A model generated the notes under the pieces. That model was given only the letters and a program-made list of their open reading frames with translations. It was not told the DNA's origin and searched no databases. Of a stretch of 64,000 bases of DNA, positions 32,373 to 42,620 are shown piece after piece. The stretch covers positions 2,239,110-2,303,109 of the forward strand of contig QVOM02000115.1 of assembly GCA_003586115.2 (NCBI GenBank), given 5' to 3'. The position numbers and the translations under genes are program-made. Source of the DNA: Salvator merianae. Lineage: Eukaryota > Chordata > Lepidosauria > Squamata > Teiidae. How positions within the stretch are numbered: position 1 is the stretch's first letter; each line of letters starts with the position of its first letter.

Positions 32373-32838
32373 GTGTACAATCAGATAGGACTTATTTTAG
32401 TCACCCCTTTTCCAAGGATCACCCAATCTTTAAACACAGTAAAAAATCTGTCAACAGTTTTCAAAATAAGTGCCTAAATTGTACTTACCTCACTTCTCCT
32501 TCTCATCTTCGTCTTTGCACTCTCTTTCACCTTCTGTGATGACGAGTGCTCACCACTGATTGGCTAGTCATCTGCCAGGTTTCTGTGGTCCCGATTGCTC
32601 ACCTATCTGTAGTAGCCATTTCCAGGCTGGGATTGGCTACAGGAGCCTCTGTAGTTTCCCACTCAATCCAACCCAAACAGTGAGTCACCCTTGGAGTGAT
32701 TACTTTCAATCTGAAAAAGGGGTGCATATTTAGAGGCTTTGTGATATGGTAAGGCATTTTAATGTATTAAATGTCTGTCCCTAGAGCTTCTAATTCACCC
32801 AGAAGGCACCCCTCTAAGAGTGTCTAATCACACCCTAA
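32370..32838 (-). mobile_element. Group F MITE (GGGTGTGATC ends), TSD TAA
   Basis: Element 32373-32835 in reverse orientation relative to the copy at 41074-41518. Shared blocks, read as complements: the start AGGGTGTGATTAGACAC, GTGCCTTCTGGGTGAATT, TAAATACATTAAAATGCCTTACC, ATGCACCCCTTTTTCAG, CCAATCAGTGGTGAGCACTC and GATGACTAGCCAATC. Flanking TAA on both sides (32370-32372, 32836-32838) fits a PIF/Harbinger-type 3-bp TSD. No transposase. Confidence 0.8.
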
Positions 32839-33555
32839 GTCTTTGTCTTGGGCAAGTGAAATCCAGCCCAAATTTCTCCTGGGTATCTATGACCACTGAC
32901 CATCTCAGAAATCTCTATACTAGGTGTTTCATCAAATCACATAATGAAGTTCAAATAGCTGTGGACAAATATAATAGGGAATAATTATAAATGAGGAAAG
33001 TTGCACTTAATGTGGGCAATTGCTCATACTTCTCAATGGACATACATCTGTGTGAGGTGCTGGAATGCTTAACTATCACACACTCTTAACAATGCTTATA
33101 ATTTCCTTTACCTGAAATAATAAGCAGGAAATGGTATGAAAAGTGGAATAAAGCTCTGGTACCCTCCATCTGGTTTTCAGAATAAGCAGTAAGTAAAAAT
33201 TCTGTGACTTTGCACTCTGGTCCTTTGTTTCATGGAGAAAGTAGTAAGTTTCTTGGGAAACAGATGCTCAAGTACCCTATTCACAGCAGGCTCCCTTAGG
33301 CCTAAATATGTTATCTGTTTTCTAGTAAGTAAAAGAAGCATTAAACATTACCGGCAATAATGAAATATAACTTTTTTACCACAGTGGTTTGCATATTTTG
33401 CACGTCATTTGTAGATGCCTTGGAAGTACAGACAAGAAGTAGCCTTTTTTGTTGGCTCCCAGTCACTAAGGTAGCCAATCATTCAGCTGTTTTATCATCT
33501 TCGGTGGGAAAGTTCTGATCTTCTGAACATGGGAACAAAAGGCAAAGGGATTGTT
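32839..33555. other. AT-rich background, nothing recognised
   Basis: No repeat or exon recognised. Confidence 0.5.
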
Positions 33556-34004
33556 GACCTTTTCACACTGACCAGCTAAGATGATACAATAATACCATTC
33601 TAAGCTGCTCAAGACCAAGTGATGCAGCAGCCCTTCACTGTGAGTGCTAGAATAGCCCTGTAGTGGACCTCCAGCACTCACAGTGTAAATGCACACCTGA
33701 TTGCCATGACAGTGGTTGTGAAAACATCTTGCCATTGCCATGATGAGAAGGATGCAGCACGCAACTGCACAGCCACAGCCACACCATACCACCCTCTAGC
33801 AGCATTCACAACCAGAAGAAGATGCAAACACTGCTGACCAGCCACTCCTGGTCAAGCTGTGGACAGCATTTTAGCTGTCTACAGCTAGTAGCACCCAGGA
33901 GTGGCTGGAGACATTCCTGAATGCTGCGAACACCACAGAGTATGGACATATTTCACTATAGTGAGTGTCTGCATGCTCACTAGCAAATAAGTGTGAACAG
34001 GCCC
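33556..34004 (+). mobile_element. Group D MITE
   Basis: Left end GACCTTTTCACACTGACCAGCTAAGATG (a mutated GGGCCTTTTCACACTTNCC), right end CTCACTAGCAAATAAGTGTGAACAGGCCC. Interior GCAGCCCTTCACTGTGAGTGCTAGAATAGCC, CTCACAGTGTAAATGC, CATGACAGTGGTTGTG, CACTCCTGGTCAAGCTGTGGACAGCATTTTAGCTGTC...CAGGAGTGGC (hairpin near 33845-33905) and GTGAGTGTCTGCATGCTCAC are group D blocks. TSD not clear. Confidence 0.78.
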
Positions 34005-34159
34005 TATGACAGTTGAAAATTCACCTTTACATGACACAGTTACATGACAGCAGAGCTTCAACCAGCATAAAGATTTGTGAAAACCATGTACTGGACACCA
34101 GAGATGGTACATTGTCTCACTGAAAGATCCATCTCTGCTGAGTACAGCTTTATGAAATC
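34005..34159. other. Short unassigned spacer
   Basis: Nothing recognised. Confidence 0.4.
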
Positions 34160-34740
34160 CAGGGCCCTTTCCCCACTATATGGCTGGTTGCAGCCAACAT
34201 ACCATGGGCGGGTAGGCACAGACCAAGTTGGGTGAGGCTGGCAGCAGCCTACTACAAGGGCTGTCCACATGTAGACAGCTGGTCATGGCCCAGTCCTGAC
34301 AGTTGGCTTTAAAACCAGCATAGAGCCTTTGAAGGCTGGGATTGTTTATTCCTGTTCTTCATTGTTGAAGGGAGGGCCTGTTTTGGAGGAGCACTGACTT
34401 CCAGCAGCACTTCCAGGGGTTCTTTCTCGGGTGCATCAGAACAGATCCCCCATGGCATTCTGGACTATGAGGGTGTGCAGTCTGCACAGTCTTTGTAGTC
34501 TGGAAAAAGAACTTTGGCCCAGCTGGTTCACTGCTGGACCAGGATATGGTTCTATTTTTGGCACAGTATCCTAGTTCACTGCATGCAGACTAAAGTGGAG
34601 AGTGGGGCTTCCACAATTCTGCTATAGGTGTGAAAGGGTGGGCCTTAAATCAGAATATGTTTTGATCCAAGACCAGTGCAAAAAGGGTCAATGACACAGT
34701 TGCTAGGATGACATTCAGACATAGCAAAAATGAGGTTGAA
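34160..34740. mobile_element. Group E/B MITE-like sequence (two pieces)
   Basis: AGGGCCCTTTCCCCACTATATGGCTGG at 34161 resembles the GGGCC(C/T)TTCCRCACT starts at 53732 and 62734. A second piece from about 34345 (GGGCACTGACTTCCAGCAGCACTTCCAGGGG, CATCAGAACAGATCCCCCATGGCATTCTGGACTA, AGACTAAAGTGGAGAG) resembles 40200-40240 and 62470-62540. Two overlapping MITE remnants are likely; the ends are not fixed. Confidence 0.45.
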
Positions 34741-35489
34741 AAAGGCCTGAGACAATAACATGTGACCTTTGTGTTTTCATCCCAACTCTAATCCATCTTT
34801 TATAGTCTAGAATGTTTATGAGAGAGGAAGGGCAGACTGACATGTGAACCATCTCTAAGCCATATGCAAAGTGCTTTGTACGTGTGTGTGTGAGAGAAGG
34901 TAGCCTAGGTCTTCAACAGTTGTGTTCAGCCTGATTACACAGAATTCCCTCTTTGACACAACTATTAAAGATCTAGGAACCCCAGTGTACATTGCATATG
35001 ACAACCCTATATTTTCATATTGTCAGAAACTTTTCGACCAGTTACGTATAGTGCAGTCCTAGCCCCAGATACATCAAGTTGGATGGGTCTCTTGTAGTGC
35101 AGGATTTGTCTTTCATTTCTACAATACTCCCATGCCAAGATGCATAAGTGGAGCCAAGAAAAATAATGGCCCTTGCCTCTGCATAAGATCCCTGTGGATT
35201 GCATACCATGGTATAGAAATACTGTGCCTTAGTAATGTCAGCATGCCAAAATCAAGGAGGAGGCACGTTACCAAAGTCCATTGATCTGGGATCAGGGCCA
35301 AGCAGCAGTGCTCTCAGCAGACCTGTGCTGGTCAGTCATGGACACAAGTAGCAGGCCAAATAAGTTTCAGAACAGGTGACATTGCTGAATTATGGAAGCA
35401 CTACTGATGCTACCACATACTAGAGATTTGCTCTACGGGAAGTTAAATAGTGGAGAACCCTTATAAGAACAAATGAGGAGGTGACAGGA
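34741..35489. other. Unassigned, short (TG)n
   Basis: A short (GT)n lies near 34881-34893. Nothing else recognised. Confidence 0.45.
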
Positions 35490-35793
35490 ACCAGTCTTTA
35501 TAAATTTAAGAAAGGGCTAGATAAATTCATGGAGGACAGGTATATCAATGGCTACAAGAACTGATGCCTAGATTCTGCCTCCAGATTGGAGAGATGGGTA
35601 GGATGCCTCTAAAGGCCATTTGTCAGGGAGTCAAGAGCAGGTGAAGGCTTTGCCCTTATCTTCTACTTGAGAATACTAATAAGCAATTGGACCAGTGTGT
35701 GAAACAAGATACTGGACCACTGTGTGAGACAAGATACTGGACTAGATGTGCTGTGGCCTGATCCAGCAGGACTTCTCTTACGTTCTTATTCTA
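35490..35793 (-). repeat. CATAAGAACATAAGA-type repeat, longest copy (minus)
   Basis: Reads AAATTTAAGAAAGGGCTAGATAAATTCATGGAGGACAGG, TATCAATGGCTAC, CCTCTAAAGGCCATTTG, GAGTCAAGAGCAGGTGAAGGCTTTGCCCTT, GATACTGGACTAGATGTGCTGTGGCCTGATCCAGCAGGACTTCTCTTACGTTCTTAT. The last part is the complement of the start at 26391. The GATACTGGAC block is duplicated (35709-35721 and 35733-35745 regions), a small internal tandem repeat. Confidence 0.75.
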
Positions 35794-35984
35794 CCCATAT
35801 GAACTTCAAAGATAGAGCAGCTGTGAACTCACATGTATTTGTTTCATTCAGTCTCTCTTTTGCAGATTTACATACTGTAACTATAACCCTCCCCATCACT
35901 TCAATATTAGGAATACTCTTTGGTGTTAATAAGAAAATAGGAGAAAAGGACTGCTTGTGGGGGCCAGGAAGGGGGTCACAGGCC

Positions 35985-36300
35985 TCCCTTCTGCATGATG
36001 GACTGGCATAATGGGAGGCCACACTCCCTGCTAGCACTGACAAAAAGAGTCCCCCTAGAACTCCAAGACCAGGAACTCTAGTTCCTGTCCATCAAAGCCC
36101 TCCCAGTAGGCTCAAAAACTCACGCAAGCTTTGGAGTGCCAAGCGGTGGCACAGGGTGGTGCTGGAGCTGCCCCAGAACAACCATCCAAAGTGTGGATGG
36201 CCTTGTCCCAGGACAGCTGGACTCTTCATCTGGGAACTGTTCCAGTAGGAACAATTCCATCTAGAGTGGTCCAGCCCAGCTAAATGTGGAAACGGCTTGA
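35985..36300 (+). mobile_element. Group B MITE, 3' part
   Basis: GGCTCAAAAACTCACGCAAGCTTTGGAGTGCC, GTGTGGATGGCCTTGTCCCAGGACAGCTGGACT, GGAACTGTTCCAGTAGGAAC and the end GCTAAATGTGGAAACGGC follow the order of 42965-43126. A GACCAGGAACTCTAGTTCC piece lies at 36067. The left end is not defined. Confidence 0.65.
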
Positions 36301-37620
36301 GATGTATTTCAACTTCCTAGTTAAGCTTACAGCATTTCCCAGTGGTCCCTAATCCAAGTGCTAATAAAGGCTAACCTTGCTTAGCATATGAGATCAAACC
36401 AGATGACAAAAGAAAGCCTAAAATGCCTATACATTACTTATCATGTGTTTGTGTCAGCTTATTCCATGTTATATAATTCCATGAATGTAATTAGTCACAA
36501 ACCTGCTCCAAGAAGTGAAATCTTGCACTTAGTTTGCATTTTCTATGCATTCTTCTCCTAACATATTCATATTTCTAAGTGCCTTTCCCATTACATTAAC
36601 ATCTTTGTGCACGTTTTGAAACCAAACTATAATGCAAACTTTGAAATACTGTTCATCCTCAAAGTAATAGCTGCATCCCAATGTATATAGACTGTATAAG
36701 TTTGAACCAGTGAATTAGGACAATTGGCTTCAAAATGCAGACCAAATGAATTTCCTCTTTATCCCTAACATTAGGAGCAGCCGGGGCTATGTACGTGTAT
36801 GGGCAAGCATCTATATTTCGAAGAAAGAGTTGCTCTTTAACAACTTTCATTCTGTGTGTTGTTACAAATCATTGTATAAATTTACCAAGTTATGAGCTTG
36901 GGTGGAAAAGCAAATGTTTTTCTCAGCTCCGAAAAAGCAAGCAGAGAAAGTCAAAAGGACCAACAGTGTTCCAGCTATATACAGTTGTCACTGATAAAAT
37001 GTAAAGTCAACCCAGGCCCTTTGATGTTCCATAAACATGTCATTTTGAGCCGAGTCAGTATTGCAAGCATTTCATCAGCAAAGGCACAACAAACAGCTCC
37101 AATTATGCTTCATCACTGTTTATCCTTTACCTCTTTAAAATGCCCATCTATTACCAGCAGGGTGGTTTGCAATGTTTAGTCTCCAGGGAAGATGATATAG
37201 AAGGATCTACAGCCCTTAGGCAAACCCACTCCCTCTTTCTCACTTTATTCCACTGATTTAAATAGAGTATGCTCTGGGGAGGGCCATATTCACATTCAAA
37301 TACATCACACATTCAGAGATAGTTTCAGTAAAAAAGAAAAAGAAAAATCCTGAAAAACATTCTTGGGAAAATGTCATCAGATTTACAGGCTAGTTGAACA
37401 CAACGTCTTATAAACTGGCTATATTGCAATGCAAACCTATTAGAAGGACTTAAAATGAACAAAAGGGAGCGCCATATTGCACGTCAGGTAACTGGGCCTT
37501 CTAATTCTGTATTATTGACAACAAAGGTCAGAAATTTTTTACAGCAGGAGGAGTGCATTCCAATATGGTTGAGATGAAGAGAGGAAGCCGTAGTGTGGCA
37601 GTGAGTGAGACTGCTGCAAA
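36301..37620. other. AT-rich background, nothing recognised
   Basis: Includes a stretch (about 36840-37180) of ordinary-looking, less repetitive sequence that might be conserved non-coding DNA; without alignment this is only a guess. No exon is supported. Confidence 0.4.
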
Positions 37621-37625
37621 AGTAC

Positions 37626-37842
37626 ATGAGAACCAGGTGCAGTGCGTGCCTTTAAAAGTGGGTGTTCGCTCCCACGCCATCGCCATTCACGGGGCCACCG
37701 AGCCTCCGTAGTGACGCAGCAGGTTGCCTAGCAGCTCGCAGCGACCTGCTGCATCACTACGGAGGCTCGGTGGCCCCGCAAACGGCAATGGCGTGGGAGC
37801 GAACACCCGCTTTTAAAGACACGCACCGCCACTGATGAGAAC
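37626..37842. mobile_element. hAT-type 201-bp hairpin element, TSD ATGAGAAC
   Basis: Element 37634-37834, flanked by a perfect 8-bp duplication ATGAGAAC (37626-37633, 37835-37842). The ends CAGGTGCAGTGCGTGCC and GGACACGCAC...GCCACTG are inverted copies; a CAGTGGCG-like start and 8-bp TSD indicate hAT. Nearly the whole element is one inverted repeat: about 90-base arms (TTTAAAAG.GGGTGTTCGCTCCCACGCCAT, GGGGCCACCGAGCCTCCGTAGTGA.GCAGCAGGT) around a loop of about 15 bases. CpG-rich and without a reading frame. A diverged relative of its right half is near 46098-46178. Confidence 0.9.
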
Positions 37843-38031
37843 TCACCTAGGGTGGCCTGGTTAAGAACAAAAGGGGCCTGTTTTCCCTTTCAAGCTTAGA
37901 ATGTTAGAGCGCAGTGCAAATGCTGGCCCACCCACCATAAGAGCAGCCATGGAAATGTCCAGCCACTGCCATGACAATCTGAAGCAGATGCAAACGCTGC
38001 TGACTGAGAGCAGACTGGGGGCAATTTAGCT

Positions 38032-39216
38032 GTCCACAGTAGGGGTGTGCACGAAGGCACTTTTCCCCTTTCGCTTCGCATTCCTGCGAAGCTACGGGGC
38101 TTCGTTTTCGCACGAAAAAAATATGTGCGAAAATGAAGCCCTTCGTGTTCGCGGCGAAGATTTTCGCCCCGACCTGAAGCAGAGGAATCAAGGCGAAGAA
38201 AAGATCCTTCGCCTTGATTTCTCTGTTTCCGACGGCGCTCGCCTCTCTCTCATTTCCCCCCCCCCCAGTCTGTCAGTGTGCGCGTGGGACTGACAGACTA
38301 GGGGGAATGAGAGACAGCGAGCGGGAGAAGAGGGAAACCCCTTCCTTTCGCTGATCGCCCTCCTCTCCCGCCGGCTGAGTCAGGCGGCGACGGCAGAGGA
38401 CGGTGAATAAGGGAAAGGAAGGGAAACCCCTCCTTTCACTGATCGCCCTCCTCTCCCGCCGGCTGAGTCAGGCGGCGACGGCAGAGGACGGTGAATAAGG
38501 GAAAGGAAGGGAAACCCCTCCTTTCACTGATCGCCCTCCTCTCCCGCCGGCTGAGTCAGGCGGCGACGGCAGAGGACGGTGAATAAGGGAAAGGAAGGGA
38601 AACCCCTCCTTTCACTGATCGCCCTCCTCTCCCGCCGGCTGAGTCAGGCGGCGACGGCAGAGGACGGTGAATAAGGGAAAGGAAGGGAAACCCCTCCTTT
38701 CACTGATCGCCCTCCTCTCCCGCCGGCTGAGTCAGGCGGCGACGGCAGAGGACGCAGAATAAGGGAAAGGAAGGGAAACCCCTCCTTTCACTGATCGCCC
38801 TCCTCTCCCGCCGGCTGAGTCAGGCGGCGACGGCAGAGGACGCAGAATAAGGGAAAGGAAGGGAAACCCCTCCTTTCACTGATCGCCCTCCTCTCCCGCC
38901 GGCTGAGTCAGGCGGCGACGGCAGAGGACGGTGAATAAGGGAAAGGAAGGGAAAACCCTCCTTTCACTGATCGCCCTCCTCTCCCGCTCGCTGTCTCTCA
39001 TTTTCCCTAGACTGTCAGCACGCGCGCTGACAGCCTAGGGGGATGAGACAGACGCAAATTGCGAAGGTCCCGAAATGCATCGAAAGTTGAGGGACCTTCG
39101 CAATTCGCATTTCGTGATCTTTGTTTCCCTTCGCATTCGATGCGAAGGGAACCAAATCACGAAATTCGTCGAAAATCCGAGTGGCACGAAACTTCGTGCA
39201 CACCCCTAGTCCACAG
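38032..39216 (-). mobile_element. hAT-type MITE, TAGGGGTGTGCAC ends, TSD GTCCACAG
   Basis: Element 38040-39208 (1169 bp) flanked by a perfect 8-bp duplication GTCCACAG (38032-38039, 39209-39216). Ends TAGGGGTGTGCACGAAG and CTTCGTGCACACCCCTA. It is the second copy of the 510-1213 element, in opposite orientation: its right 150 bp (39050-39208) match the left of 510-1213, and its left 200 bp match that element's right end. The extra length is an 88-bp tandem array (38327-38987). Hairpins with CTGTCAG/CTGACAG arms lie at 38262-38303 and 39003-39040. It is non-autonomous and sits inside a group D MITE. Confidence 0.92.
38327..38987 (+). repeat. 88-bp tandem array (about 7.5 units) inside the hAT MITE
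   Basis: Unit of exactly 88 bp; the CGGTGAATAAGGG or CGCAGAATAAGGG landmark lies at 38401, 38489, 38577, 38665, 38753, 38841 and 38929. Units 38753 and 38841 share CGCAGAATAA, the others CGGTGAATAA. The first unit differs (CCTTCCTTTCGCTG) and the last is truncated into CTCCCGCTCGCTGTCTC; middle units are almost identical. Each holds an imperfect G+C-rich hairpin, CTCTCCCGCCGGC...GGCGGCGACGGCAGAG. Confidence 0.95.
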
Positions 39217-39337
39217 CTAGTAGCATTTAGGAACATCTGCAGAGGCTTCTAAATGCCAGGGCATCTGCAAAGTGTGGATGCACTGTGCTAGTGAGTGTCC
39301 GGACGCTCACTAGCACCAAAGGGCAAACAGGCCCAAG

Positions 39338-39849
39338 GACAGAACTCTTGCACTCTTCGTACGTGTATTGAAGAATTTTAGGAGATGTTGCTTTTAATAA
39401 AAGCTACACCTTCTGAACTCACGCCTTTAAAATTTCCTTCTCTAAAACAATGATTTAAGGTACAGAAGCTCTGACCTCTTCTCTTTTGAGCTGCTTTAGG
39501 CCCACCTCTTCCATACATATCCATAGCCACAAAATTTTGCATTCTACATGTAGTTTGGGAAATTTCTTAACCACAAAATCAAGAACAGTGTTTTTTTTCT
39601 TAATTCTGATTTTACGTATCGGCATCAAACATCCAAGTACATTCATATTTGCAGTAGGGATATCCCAAACTAGGAGGATAATGCGGTTCAAGATTCAACC
39701 AAAATCCCCAGAAGATTTTGAGGCTTCAGTTCATTACTGAACTAAACCAACAAGGTATGTGCTGAACCAATTCTAAATAGAATAGTTTGGCAATCTTTAC
39801 TGAAATCAATGGGAGTGTTTTTAGTTTCAAGTTGTGTGGATTCACAAAG
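39338..39849. other. AT-rich background, nothing recognised
   Basis: No repeat or exon recognised. Confidence 0.45.
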
Positions 39850-40150
39850 GAGTACCTATGGTCCTTTTTATACTGCCTCTTATGCTGGGACAAATTCCAG
39901 AATAAGGGGGAACAGTCCACCCATTAGTGTGTACTAGGACAAGCTCTGCCCACTCCAATCATGCTTCATCCATGTTGCTTGAAGCGTGGACTGGACTAGA
40001 GCATCAAAATAGCACACTAGCCCAGTATAGCTGTAAGCCTCTTTAAAGAGTCATTTTTATGCTCTATCCCAGTTCATGCTTTGTCCAGTGTGGATGTAGC
40101 ATGATTGGAGTAGGCAGGACTTGGTCATGTATGCACTATAACTGACCCAG
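39850..40150. mobile_element. Group E MITE
   Basis: From about TATGGTCCTTTTTATACTGCCTCTTATGC it runs CAGAATAAGGGGGAACAG, CCCATTAGTGTGTACTAGGACAAGC, CAATCATGCTTCATCCATGTTGC, AGCACACTAGCCCAGTATAGCTGTAAGCC. This is the order seen at 12105-12245 and, in part, at 53740-53810. Ends are approximate. Confidence 0.5.
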
Positions 40151-40485
40151 CACCAGTTTACTGGACCATTGTGCCATGTGGCTGACACATCCCTGTGGGG
40201 GATTATTTTCAACAGCACTTCAGGAACTATTGCTAGAAGTGGTTGGTCAGACTGAAAACTTCAAGGGCCAGGAACTTTCATTCCAGATATTCAGAGCCTT
40301 GTTGCTGCCTCTGAGGGTTCTCTGGAGGCAGCAGAGAGGGCTGGAGTAAGACAATCTGTCTGAATGCAGATGGCCACGTCCACTTCAGAGGCAACCTGTC
40401 TCAGTTTGGGACAGGCTGCTTGTTCCAGGATGGGCTGTCCTGCTCTGTCCTAACACCATACGTAAGTGCAGAAAGGGTTTATCAC
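40151..40485 (+). mobile_element. Group B MITE, 3' part
   Basis: GGGGGATTATTTTCAACAGCACTTCAGG, GGGCCAGGAACTTTCATTCC, CTGCCTCTGAGGGTTCTCTGGAGGCAG (hairpin near 40306), CTGAATGCAGATGGCC, CCTGTCTCAGTTTGGGACAGG hairpin, TTCCAGGATGGGCTG and the end CGTAAGTGCAGAAAGGG. Blocks are shared, as complements, with 62265-62480. Confidence 0.6.
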
Positions 40486-40539
40486 ACAACCTCATTATTG
40501 TCCCCTTGCCAATGATTCCTGAGCCACTGAAAGAAACAT

Positions 40540-40702
40540 TGTTTTCCACTAGGGGGCTGGGAATGCAATGAGGGGGTCGACAAACCAGTTTGTGAACTGC
40601 TGAATCTGATTGTATACCAAAGCTACAGTTGGAGGTGCATTAAGGTTCATCCATGGATGTTGTTCGGGTCAATGCAAAAAAAGTTTGTTCACATCCCTAA
40701 TT
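40540..40702 (-). mobile_element. hAT-type MITE remnant
   Basis: The right end AGTTTGTTCACATCCCTAA is the complement of TTAGGGATGTGAACAAACT, a hAT-MITE start of the type at 46934. ACAAACCAGTTTGTGAACTGC near 40595 is another internal palindrome of this type. The other end was not found. Confidence 0.45.
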
Positions 40703-41070
40703 CTCAGCAGTTGTGCAAAACAGAACTCAGTGGGGCAGGAGTGAAACTCTAGTTGGATCCTTGCCTTTGATTTCTCTATATTGCATTTTGATTGCAGCAC
40801 TACAAAATTGAGTTTGGCAAGATCAAAGACAGGGCTTCAATTGAAGCTTTGCCCTCTCCTATCACTCCACTGGTTTCGCTAAAAGTACAGCTGTTCCTTG
40901 ACAACCTACCCAGTCTCCCTCACTCTATCACCTTTTCTCCAGAAATTAGATTTGATAAAAGTGTCAAGAGTTTTTCTTTCTCAAGCTCAGTCAAGAAGCG
41001 AAGGCAGATCTGCGGGGAAATTGCAACTAATAGGGAAGGAAGGATTCACCAATCTCTCTCTGATTGTAAT
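40703..41070. other. Unassigned
   Basis: A 123-codon frame (40792-41163) runs from here into the MITE that follows; no domain is recognised, and it spans a transposon boundary, so it is not a gene. Confidence 0.4.
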
Positions 41071-41521
41071 ATAGGGTGTGATCATACACACTTAAATAGG
41101 CACTTTCTGGGTGAATTTGAGGTTCTAGAGACAGACATTAAATACATAAATGCCTTACCATGACCCAAAGCCTCTGTATATGCACCCCTTTCTCAGATGA
41201 AAAATACTCACTCCAAGGACAACTCACTTTTTGAGTCAGACTGGGCACAAACCTACAGAGGCTTCTGTAACCAGTCACAGCCTGGAAATGGCTGCAATAG
41301 GTGGGTGACCAGTCTGAGCCATGGAAACTCAGCAGCCAGCTGGCCAATCAGTGGTGAGCACTCATCACAGAAGGCAAAGATGAGGCACAGAAGTGAGGTA
41401 GGTAGGTAGGTTTTGAGGTGCTTTTTTTGAAAACTGTGTGACATACTTTTTCTGCATCTACAGATGGGGCAATCCTTGGAAACGGGGTGACTGGAAAAAG
41501 CCCTGTCTGATCACACCCATA
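41071..41521 (+). mobile_element. Group F MITE (GGGTGTGATC ends), TSD ATA
   Basis: Element 41074-41518 (445 bp), ends GGGTGTGATCATACACAC and GTCTGATCACACCC, flanked by ATA on both sides (41071-41073, 41519-41521). Internal blocks match 32373-32835 in reverse orientation (GGCACTTTCTGGGTGAATTTGAGG, TGCCTTACCATG, GCACCCCTTTCTCAGATGAAAA, CCAATCAGTGGTGAGCACTCATCACAGAAGG). Non-coding; TSD and length fit PIF/Harbinger-type MITEs. Confidence 0.85.
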
Positions 41522-42600
41522 CACAAAGTTCAATCCCCACTTGGAATGAGGCATATAATCAACATTCCATTGGAGTCAAAGGGAGGCTTCCCTTCAAGCC
41601 TGACTGAAAGGCTGAAAGTACACTGACTGAAAGGGCCTTTTCCAGGTTTCACGGAAGTGACTTCTCCAGTTCTACCTGAAATGTCATGAATTGAATCAGA
41701 GAACTTATATTGGAAGTAGCATGCAAATGAGGACAGCAGGGAAGGGACAATATTCCAATTAAAAGCATCCTTTTGAGTTTCCTCCCCCACCATCCTTGTG
41801 GAAGTGCCCATGGACTGCTGCTAGTTCTACCTGTAAATTATGGTACCTATTCATTTTTGTGAACACTTCATTAAGAGGAGAATGATGCATCATCCACTAC
41901 TGCTCCATGCAGGAATCCATATTATAGAATCTTGAACAGGTTGCTGTTCAGAGTTCACTTAGAAACACAAGGCTAGTTTGGGCTGACTGCTGGTGTAGAA
42001 GGCACAGGTACTGGAGGCAGGAGTTGTGGTGGGCATATGGAATTCACTTTGTTGCAACTCCTGAAACATGGCTGCAGGAGGAACTTCTAATAGTTGCAAT
42101 GTTTCTATGTTAGTGAAATGTCCAATGAACCAAAAATGACCAGGTTCCAGTCATTTTTTTTCCAATGCCTTGGGATCATGTCTGGATACAAATGCCAGCC
42201 AAGGAGTTGATCCTTCCTCCTCTATGCTTCTTCACAGAGGGGAGGGAGCAACTCAGTCACCTCAACTGGTCCCAAGAATAGATTAACCTGGCTTACAGGT
42301 AAGTCACTTCCAGGACCAGCTGCAAAGGTTCAGGGGCCGACTGGGACTAGCACCATTCCAACACCATGTCCTGCAGCTCTTGAGAGGGTGTAGCCTTGAA
42401 TACATCTCGTTTTGTTGGTTTTTTTAAATCACTGATGACAGGGGGGGAAATGAACGCAATTTTGTTTCTTGTTAATGCATGGGGAATGTTCAAAAGGAAA
42501 TACCACACTTCAATAACCTATAAGGGAAATCCCCTTAAAGATGATTCAGAAGCAGCCTTTACATGGTGCCTTTATGGTACTATGAATGTGCTATGGGGGG
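41522..42600. other. Unassigned
   Basis: No repeat family or exon recognised. CTTTCAGTCA-like and TGACTGAAAG pieces near 41600-41630 form a small palindrome. Confidence 0.45.
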
Positions 42601-42620
42601 CAGTGCCCAGACAACCTGAC

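Larger units (their letters stand above)
37871..39337 (+). mobile_element. Group D MITE split by a hAT MITE, TSD AAG
   Basis: Outer element 37874-39334: left end GGGCCTGTTTTCCCTTTC, right end AAGGGCAAACAGGCCC, flanked by AAG on both sides (37871-37873, 39335-39337). Left part: GTGCAAATGCTGG, CATGGAAATGTCCAGCC, AGACTGGGGGCAATTTAGCTGTCCACAG. Right part: CTAGTAGCATTTAGGAACATC, GTGAGTGTCCGGACGCTCAC (perfect 20-bp palindrome, 39291-39310) and the end. Without the insert it is about 284 bp, similar to the other group D copies. Confidence 0.85.

Noticed and set aside
38327..38987. Regular 88-bp repeats considered as a CRISPR array
   Set aside because: The units are contiguous with no unique spacers, the genome is vertebrate, and the array sits inside a hAT MITE.
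40792..41163. 123-codon frame
   Set aside because: It runs across the left TSD of the group F MITE at 41071; no domain and no codon bias visible.
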